From positions 4,650,001 through 4,714,000 of the forward strand of contig JBANDB010000003.1 of the NCBI GenBank assembly GCA_037576215.1: a stretch of DNA of 64,000 bases, in the 5' to 3' direction. Positions 57,701-64,000 of the stretch are shown here, one piece after another. Position 1 is the stretch's first letter. Every line of letters begins with the position of its first letter. This DNA comes from Armillaria gallica. Lineage: Eukaryota > Basidiomycota > Agaricomycetes > Agaricales > Physalacriaceae. Both the position numbers and the translations under genes were made by a program. The notes beneath the pieces are model-generated. The model did not search any database. It saw only the letters and a program-made list of their open reading frames with translations, and had not been told where the DNA came from.

Positions 57701-57759
57701 CGATGCTCATGGCTTTGTTAGATCATCCGGATATTTTCGAAGTGCCAACTTTCAACTGA
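54759..57759 (+). CDS. XFP1: phosphoketolase (xylulose-5-P/fructose-6-P, Xfp type)
   Basis: Thiamine-diphosphate enzyme that splits xylulose 5-phosphate or fructose 6-phosphate with phosphate to acetyl phosphate. Start MPGQVLFQPNPLPDPSQLPD, then YLPSDELKAIQKFRRAADYI, RPLLGHWGT-type loop (IKPRLLGHWGTCPGLVMVYA), VVGPGHGAPAILSCLWLEES, TPGAIHEGGELGYALSVSFG, the TPP/Mg site VACVVGDGEAETGPTATAWH, LPIVHVNGFKISERTIYGTM, FQWDIASRASGGRVVEILSE, LTGRTGLFPSYEAFLGIVHT and FNYHGYPIELKGLLFGR. It ends DHPDIFEVPTFN. Around eleven introns; protein near 800-830 residues, the family norm. No key motif missing. With acetate kinase it forms a complete acetate-and-ATP-yielding phosphoketolase bypass. Confidence 0.95.
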
Positions 57760-58173
57760 ATCATTGGGGTCTCCTCGTATGTTATTTGACTTGTATCCCA
57801 GTGCTGGTAGTCCATGATCATTTAGTGTAGGAGTTTCGGAGGGTTTTTCATGTATCATATTGTATATCCAGAATCGATGTATGTAGACTGTTGGAATATC
57901 AAGTATCGCACATCACGGTGCAGTCAATGTCAGGATCTTCAGGAGGAAGCATCATTCATTCGTTCTCCTCCCCGGCTTTCCTTGTAGATAAATAAGTACT
58001 TAGACGAACGACCTTCGCCTATTTGCCAGGGTTCCCTGCCGAAACTCGGGTGAGAATTACCACTTATCTCAGCATAGACTTGGTATAATTACAAGTTACA
58101 AGCTTCAATACTCTTGTAAGTCACTACTATCGTGATTAGGTACCTCCATGCTAGAGCACGTAGTTTGCCGATC
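57760..58173. other. intergenic between convergent 3' ends
   Basis: 414 bp following phosphoketolase and the end of the facing DUF6593-like gene. A possible polyadenylation-rich AT stretch (57840-57900) is all that is noticed. Confidence 0.45.
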
Positions 58174-58856
58174 CTAGAACGAAAAAGCGGGCAGGGCTCG
58201 AACATCCACCCTATTCACAGTGGAATTCTCTGTTTCCCTTCGACTCTTCTCCAGCACAAGGAACGAGATCACAATGAGATCCCTGATTTCTTCCCCACGT
58301 TCATCAAATATCAACTGAGCTGGCGTGTAAGTTGAGTCTGCGGTTCGTCGTGGTTTCCTAAAGCGGGCAATGGGCTGGATTTTATCGTCCTCACGATAGA
58401 GCTTGAAGAAGCGAGTTAGGATACAAGGATACAAGGGGTAAACGCGAATGCTCACTTCGAAAGAAAGTCCCGGTCCATTCCCCTTCCATTTGTACTTACG
58501 CCCTGAGTGGTCTTCGAACGTGACTGTACTGTAGAAAGTTAGTGGGGACATGATTTACACATTGAAGACGCGTACTCTTTGAGAGGGACAATGCTCTTCT
58601 TCAGCCACGAGCTGACAGGCGTAGGACTCGCACCAAGGAGAGTGATGATATTAGACCGGATCTCTCTCCACTCCCACGAGGCTATGATATCTCCGGCCCC
58701 ATTTTTGACAAATGTCGTTACTGAAGGTTCGTAAAGAGTGTAGACTTGGTAGAGGGTCTTGCCACTGTCGTCCTGGTCAGTGATGGTGGTGTTGCAGGGA
58801 TTGTCGGGTTGAAGGGTTAGTATCAAGGAGGCGTTTTGGGACATTGGAGCTGACAT
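58174..58856 (-). CDS. DUF6593-like protein, paralogue of the gene at 51443
   Basis: Three exons with ~50-nt introns. Sequence: ASLILTLQPDNPCNTTITDQ, SGKTLYQVYTLYEPSVTTFV, DIIASWEWREIRSNIITLLG, VSSWLKKSIVPLKDTVTFED, SGRKYKWKGNGPGLSFELYR, AQLIFDERGEEIRDLIVISF, LVLEKSRRETENS. Alignable in order with the 51443 protein (ASFEWHRYRSDMISFGD, WLKRSI, WKGNSAGLSL, LEKIRRE) but clearly diverged, so the duplication is old. A TATAAAG word on the minus strand (58880-58886) lies only 24 bp upstream of the first ATG (58856), so translation may instead begin at the in-frame ATG at 58844 (MSQNASL). Cytosolic by appearance; function unknown. Confidence 0.82.
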
Positions 58857-59680
58857 CCAAAAGCCTAGGAACGCTGCAGCTTTATAGGTACTAGCAGCAT
58901 AGCCCCAGCACCACGGGACGCTGACTGTGACAGGCCAGGGAGTACTTACATTTAATTTTCATGATCCTTCCATGCTCTGAAGCTGCGGCCCTTGGTGAAT
59001 CTCGTTAGGCATTGGGAGCAATATGAGGCCTGAAGCTGGCTAGCGCTGAAGTTTGAAGCTTTGAAGGCCTGAAGTATCGTGGGTGTCGATGAGACCTGAA
59101 ACGACTTGTAGCAATCGCGCCGACACATGCGTACGCGCCACCAATGTGCCATTAAAATGTGTGTTCTATATTTGGATGGCAAGATCATGCAGTCATCCAG
59201 AGCGCATGGGGCATATGGTGCGCCGTCGCCTCGTGTCATAGTATTAGGCGGACGGACGACTGTATCGGATGATGACTATGCGCGACGGTACCTGATAGAG
59301 ATGTTACGTCCGAGTCGATAAATGTTCAAGGTGTGGCAGGAAATCGAAAGGCGCTCAAATAGGGAAAACTCCTCCATGTTGATGAAAGATTCAATTTTGA
59401 AGGGAACTTGGGATCGTGGGTAAGTACTAGGGGATTTTCTCGGCTAAAAGTACTGCGAATCCCGACGCAGGACAGGCTCGACGAGTACGCACGTTCGTTT
59501 TAAATAACATCAGAGAAGCAACTAACGCCGAAGAGTGTTATCTCCCGTTGATGGAGCGTCATTATCCATCACGCATCATGCATCAGTATTCAAATATTCA
59601 AAAGTAGAGTCGTCCCTTGAGATGCTTAAGAAGACGTTCCTTCCTTTCGACTCCCTCCACAAGACGGTCAAGAATCAAGA
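58857..59680. other. intergenic region
   Basis: 824 bp between divergent genes, with a minus-strand TATAAAG at 58880-58886. Small frames at 58952-59239 and 59127-59321 are not supported. The right part carries the promoter of the MFS permease gene. Confidence 0.5.
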
Positions 59681-62263
59681 ATGGCGCCTCTAAAGAGTGT
59701 TGCCCTAATCTTCGCGTACGTCCGGTTTGTCTGGCTCCTCCGTGAAGGCCTGACATATCTTCCATAGATGTGGAACGGCGCTGTTCTCTGATGGTATGAA
59801 TGTCCTATCGTATTCGGGTCATGTTGACTGACCATCCCGGTTTTTGAATGTAAAGGTTACGCCAATAACATTATCGGAAGTGGTGAGCTTACGTATTCTT
59901 CCAGTGAGCTCGATTCACCGCTAACTACAAACGACAGTGAACACTAGTTAGTACATCTTCATTCCGTCAGAGAACTGGCACTCAAGGGACGATAGTTCTG
60001 AAGCGTGTCTACGGGAATGAAGTGATCAAGGCCAAGAACTATAGCACTCTTGTGAGTAGCTTGGCTTTTGCCGGTACAGTCGTTGGAATGCTTGTCTTCG
60101 GTGCGTCGTGTGCCAACATATTCACTGTATGTTATGAATATACTTTACATAGGCTATCTATCCGATAAAATTGGACGCAAATTTGGCATGGTCCGTCCGC
60201 CTTACGCCCACCCCACCTGCAAACCTTGACTGATTACCGCTTTTAGATGACGGCGACCGGCATTGTCGCCCTCTTTTCAGGTTTGTCCGCGGCGTCTTCG
60301 GGCGCCCATCACAGCGTCGATGGATTGCTAAGTATGCTTGCTGCCTGCCGGTTAGTCTACGTCGCTTTCGTCCAACCTTTTTTTGCTCAACAGCTGCGTT
60401 CAGGTTCCTTCTCGGTATCGGTATCGGAGCCGAGTATCCTTGTGGGTCCGTGGCTGCTTCAGAGAACTCTGAAGAATCCAGCATAAGCAAGAATGCCCAA
60501 CATCGGTGGTTTACTTTGGCGACCAGTGAGTAGATCGGTATTAAAAATACACGCCGCTGGCTGATGCGCGCGTAGATACTATGATTGATGTCGGTTTCGT
60601 GATTTCGGCCTTCGTTGTCTTGGTGCTGTACTGGATGTGAGCATCTTCTGGCCTTGGGTATGTTTCTCTCCAGCTGAGCGTGACGATGGGATAGTTTCGG
60701 CGAAAACCACCTTCGTGCTGTGTGGCGTCTCTCCTTGGGGCTCGGAGTGGTTCCTGCATTGGCCGTTTTCATCTGGCGGCTTCGGATGGATGAGTCTGAG
60801 CGATACAAGAAAGATTCAATGAAGCGCGTTCGTATTCCTTACATGCTTGTCCTACGTCGCTATGGAGGATCGTTGGCCGCTATTTCCTTTACCTGGTACG
60901 TTATTCTTCAATAGCCATGTTCCGGACTAAACAACTGCCAGGTTCCTATACGACTTCATTGTGTGAGCGTCTGTATTTCATCTAGATCATCAAATGACTT
61001 CTCACCTTTTTTTTCAGGTATCCGGTCAGTAATAATGTCGATCGTCTCCGTTTTCTGTTGGACTCACCAGCGTACAGTTCGGCATATATTCTTCCACCGT
61101 GGTAAACAAGTAGGCTCCTGTTGTATAAATGGCGTGATTGGTCCTCTGACAGCATGGCAGCATTACTGGAGGCTCCGAGAAGCTTAGCATCGTATTTGGA
61201 TGGAACGTTGTTATCAAGTACCCATTCCTTTCCTTTTATTCATCCGTAAAGTTGACCGTTCATGACAGTCTGTTCTACATCCCAGGTAAAGCGACATGCG
61301 TGGACCTGAAGTACAGAATTACTCACCTGCAACAGGAACTCTCCTTGGAGCCTTCGTTGTCGACTACCTGGGGCCAAAATGGACGATGGTAAGTGCTGTT
61401 CCCAGATTGAACACAGTATACATTCAACCTGCCGACAGATTGTAGGACTCTTAGCACAGGCCATCATCGGATTCATCATGAGCGGATGCTATGAACAGTA
61501 AGTGGACCACGTAGAAGTGACTGATAGCTGAAGCGCTGATCAACGTTCAACGCTCAGGCTTGCCTCGCATGTGGCTGCATTTGCTGTGAGTTTTATGGCA
61601 AAATTCCCGCCAAGTACTCACTCAGACCATGTCAGGTCGTTTATGGCATCTTCTTAAGTTTTGGAGAGTTGGGTAAGAATAACTGCAGGCTTCTGCAATG
61701 AGCGTGTTAAACCACCGATACAGGTCCCGGCAACAACATCGGTCTCCTAGCAAGCAAATCAAGCCCGACAGCAATTCGGGGACAATTTTATGGAATAGCC
61801 GCAGCCGTTGGGAAAGTCGGCGCATTCGTTGGTACATGGGGTGAGATCCAAGCAGTTCTGCAGCCGTCAAATACTAACCAAAACAATCAGCGTTCCCTCC
61901 TATGATTGATGGTAGGTCCACATCATTGAGGATCTGCGCAAAATACTAATGGCGTATTGCAGCGTTCGGCGGGGAGGACACGACCAGAGGAAACACAGGG
62001 CCTTTCTGGGTTGGCAGCGGTCTCGCCATTTTGAGCGCCCTTGTGACTTACTTCTTCATCAAACCTTTGAGCCATGATGGTATGATCCAGGAAGACATTG
62101 CGGTAAGTGGAGTGAACGGTCGCTTGTACGTCACCTGACAATCTTCTAGTTCCGACAATATTTGGAATCGAGAGGCTATGATACCTCGCAGATGGGATTG
62201 GGAGGTGAGAGCCAGATTTCGTCGGAGACAGCAGAAGAAGACGAGAAGAAAGTTCCGGTGTAA
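59681..62263 (+). CDS. MFS permease, phosphate/glycerophosphodiester (Pho84/Git1-like) type
   Basis: Twelve-helix proton symporter of the plasma membrane. Assembled through about 15 very short exons: [240 protein letters not shown] and [20 protein letters not shown]. It ends [11 protein letters not shown] signature loops [13 protein letters not shown] and [10 protein letters not shown] are intact. The nearest relatives by motif are Pho84 and Git1; which solute is moved is not decided by sequence. Confidence 0.82.
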
Positions 62264-62454
62264 CCGGATTTCATGATCGCGTAGCTTTGTGATGTCGTTA
62301 TGACTTTTGCAGACTGTAATCAATGATCGGTGACGAGTTACCATCCAAAACAGAAAGACCAGATTGACGGGCAGGGCAGGCAGGGTAGTGGCAGAGATTG
62401 ACAATCAGCTTCACGTAAAATGTGACTGTACATTGTAAAAGGACGTGGGGTTGC

Positions 62455-62895
62455 CTATTGCTCCATATCGTTCCCACTGCTTTTTCCTGTCTTTGCTAGT
62501 TCATTTCTATAGTTGGGGTTAATGAGGGGTATGTATACGTTGCAGCGTGTCGCGTACCTCAACTGCACGCTGAATTCATCTTCAATATCGTCATCATCCC
62601 AATTATCTTCCCAGAGCTTGTCGCCGCCCGACTTTGCTGCGCTGGGAGCAGCACCGTTTAGGTGTGCCATATCCGTTTGAGAATCATCCCAATCTACGAC
62701 AACGAGCGTTCAGATAAGAGCGAGCGGGACAACAGAGCGCTTGCACATACCTGCTGTTTCGAACTCTTCAAATTCATCGTCTTCCTCCAGTAGACCAAGT
62801 GTGTTAACTTGTGGCTTTTCGTCTGTCTTCTCCTCCTCTTTATCTTTCTCCTTTTTGGGTTCAACAGGCTTGGAAGTAGATGCAGAGGACGACAT
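62455..62895 (-). CDS. SEM1: SEM1/DSS1, small acidic subunit of proteasome lid and TREX-2
   Basis: Intrinsically disordered acidic protein of the 19S proteasome lid, TREX-2 and BRCA2-like complexes. Three exons: MSSSASTSKPVEPKKEKDKE to LLEEDDEFEEFETA; then DWDDSQTDMAHLNGAAPSAA, KLWEDNWDDDDIEDEFSVQL; then RNELAKTGKSSGNDMEQ. The two invariant W/D-rich acidic clusters (EDDEFEEF..DW and LWEDNWDDDDIEDEFS) followed by a C-terminal helix are diagnostic. With ~110 residues it is longer than yeast or human forms owing to a Lys/Glu-rich N-terminal extension. Introns at 62541-62590 and ~62695-62750 are small. Convergent with the permease gene. Confidence 0.93.
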
Positions 62896-64000
62896 GATAG
62901 TGAGTTAGGTGAAGGTGGCGCGTGAAAGTGACGCGTAACGTTTGTTGGCGCATGTTTGCTTCGCCCGCGCAAGCAGGCCCAGGGTCGAATTTGATTCCCC
63001 CCACGAAACATTGTTCAAAGTTACACGGATCTTCTGTTGATCTTCTAGCTGACCGGGCACCACCCAAGCGTTCACATTTCACGTCGCGCCTTACTCGTTG
63101 TTTTGTGACCGGGTGTTCGAAAACAGCGTCTTTTTGCTCGACAACCTCATGCCAGCGTCTTGTATCTACTGTCTTTCAGGGTTCTCCGTGATCATATGCT
63201 TTCAGGCGTCTATTCTGTGAGAAGAAATTTGACTCGTTGCTCTTCTGTGAAATTGTCATTCAAGCTCGAGGCGGATTATGATTCTGAAGACCAAAAGAGT
63301 TCCACACATTGTGTTTTTGGGGTCACGATTTCTCCGCACCATGGTATCACCGCGTTTTCTACCAATATTGGCGCCTACTGAGCCTCGTCATATAACTGCG
63401 AAATCTGTAAAAAGAAAATTACAACCGTCTAACCCCAGCGCGTCGAGAAACACTGGTACGACTCTTTCCAAGTCACAGTTCCTGGTCATTCATTCCTTTG
63501 TGTTACTGGCTCAGGTTCCTGGGACCTGCTCGCACACTTTCACGTCAGGTGATTGTTCTTTGTGACTGCAATTGAAGGCTTTTTTGCTTATCCGCATGTC
63601 CATCAGTCTACTATACCACCGCACTGTAAGCCCGCCCTACGATGACGCCCTTACTTACGATGACGTATATCTGACGACTGCTTCCGGACCAATGTTTTGC
63701 TCCTGTTTTCGTCCTATTCTGCTTCCGCCTCGTATAAATACTCGCCCTCATCCATAGGACTCCCCATTCTTTCTTTCTTCCCTTCCCTCACGTAGACGTC
63801 TATACTTCTCTCTCCAATACATCCGTCGTTCACAGTATTCGCCGCCTCCCGTGAGTTTCCAGTGTTTCCTGTCCTAGAGGACAGGTTTCCACTTTTTTTT
63901 TACTGCTACGACGCCTGTACGTCGCTGATTGCGACGTCGAAAACGTCTCTGCACCGTCCGTCGTGACGTAGAGCGTGCTTTTCCTTCTGTCCGACGCGAC
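62896..64000. promoter_or_regulatory. promoter and 5' leader of a gene beyond the right edge; TATA box at 63733-63740
   Basis: The plus strand has TATAAATA at 63733-63740 in the context GCCTCGTATAAATACTCGCC, followed by a CT-rich tract (TTCTTTCTTCCCTTCCCTCA around 63769) and a possible 5'-UTR intron donor GTGAGTTTCC at 63852. This is the typical set-up of a strongly expressed fungal gene whose coding part lies outside the window. 62896-63150 also hold the SEM1 promoter. Plus frames at 63160-63565 are short and unsupported. Confidence 0.5.

Noticed and set aside
58186..58215. GGATGTTCGAGCCC on the minus strand, resembling a tRNA T arm
   Set aside because: It is within the last codons of the DUF6593-like gene and lacks the remaining tRNA arms.
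1..64000. CRISPR arrays, operons, prophage or bacterial gene clusters
   Set aside because: The window is intron-rich eukaryotic DNA; no regularly spaced repeats, ribosome-binding sites or bacterial gene runs were seen.

Overview
The window looks like nuclear DNA of a mushroom-forming basidiomycete (Agaricomycete). Genes are split by many introns of about 50 nt with GT-AG (occasionally GC-AG) borders. Genes are closely spaced on both strands. Several products are basidiomycete-type, including two DUF6593-like proteins, a Kre9/KNH-type GPI protein and a fungal Ack-Xfp pair. All multi-exon models were assembled by hand from reading frames, splice signals and family conservation, so inner exon borders are less certain than gene ends.

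Left third (1-24 kb): a Q/G/Y/P-rich protein of unknown function (1068-2086); a secreted GH5 exo-beta-1,3-glucanase (2351-4284, minus); an isochorismatase-fold protein without the usual cysteine (4644-5257); an NADP-dependent MDR-family reductase (5436-6975, minus); ataxin-2/PBP1 (8606-11748); the spindle-checkpoint kinase BUB1 (12020-15572, minus); an intronless 831-residue orphan (15869-18364, minus); a GPI-anchored Ser/Thr-rich wall protein (19937-20953); and a WSS1-type DNA-protein-crosslink protease (22010-23960, minus).

Middle (24-41 kb): a complete two-lobed 6-phosphofructokinase (24238-27236) whose 3' end starts a tandem segmental duplication. Copy 1 (26683-33150) and copy 2 (33151-38335) each carry the PFK 3' end and one full minus-strand MFS transporter of the allantoate-permease type. 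Breakpoints share the 4-base word AAGA. Copy 1 carries two insertions that copy 2 lacks: a 5'-truncated LINE 3' end with a (CAT)n tail, and a 498-bp element with short inverted ends and an 8-9 bp target-site duplication. Copy 2 holds an orphan PFK 3' fragment. The following 2.6 kb has no supportable gene.

Right third (41-64 kb): a small two-pass membrane protein with two PPxY motifs (40981-41531); RAE1 (minus) divergent from the ribosome-biogenesis helicase DBP6; nucleoporin NUP133; then a mirror-symmetric block of DUF6593-like gene (+), acetate kinase (-), phosphoketolase (+), DUF6593-like gene (-). Phosphoketolase makes acetyl phosphate and acetate kinase converts it to acetate and ATP, so the central divergent pair is one pathway under a shared 848-bp promoter region. 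An MFS phosphate/glycerophosphodiester-type permease, the proteasome/TREX-2 subunit SEM1/DSS1 (minus) and the TATA-containing promoter of a gene beyond the window close the region.
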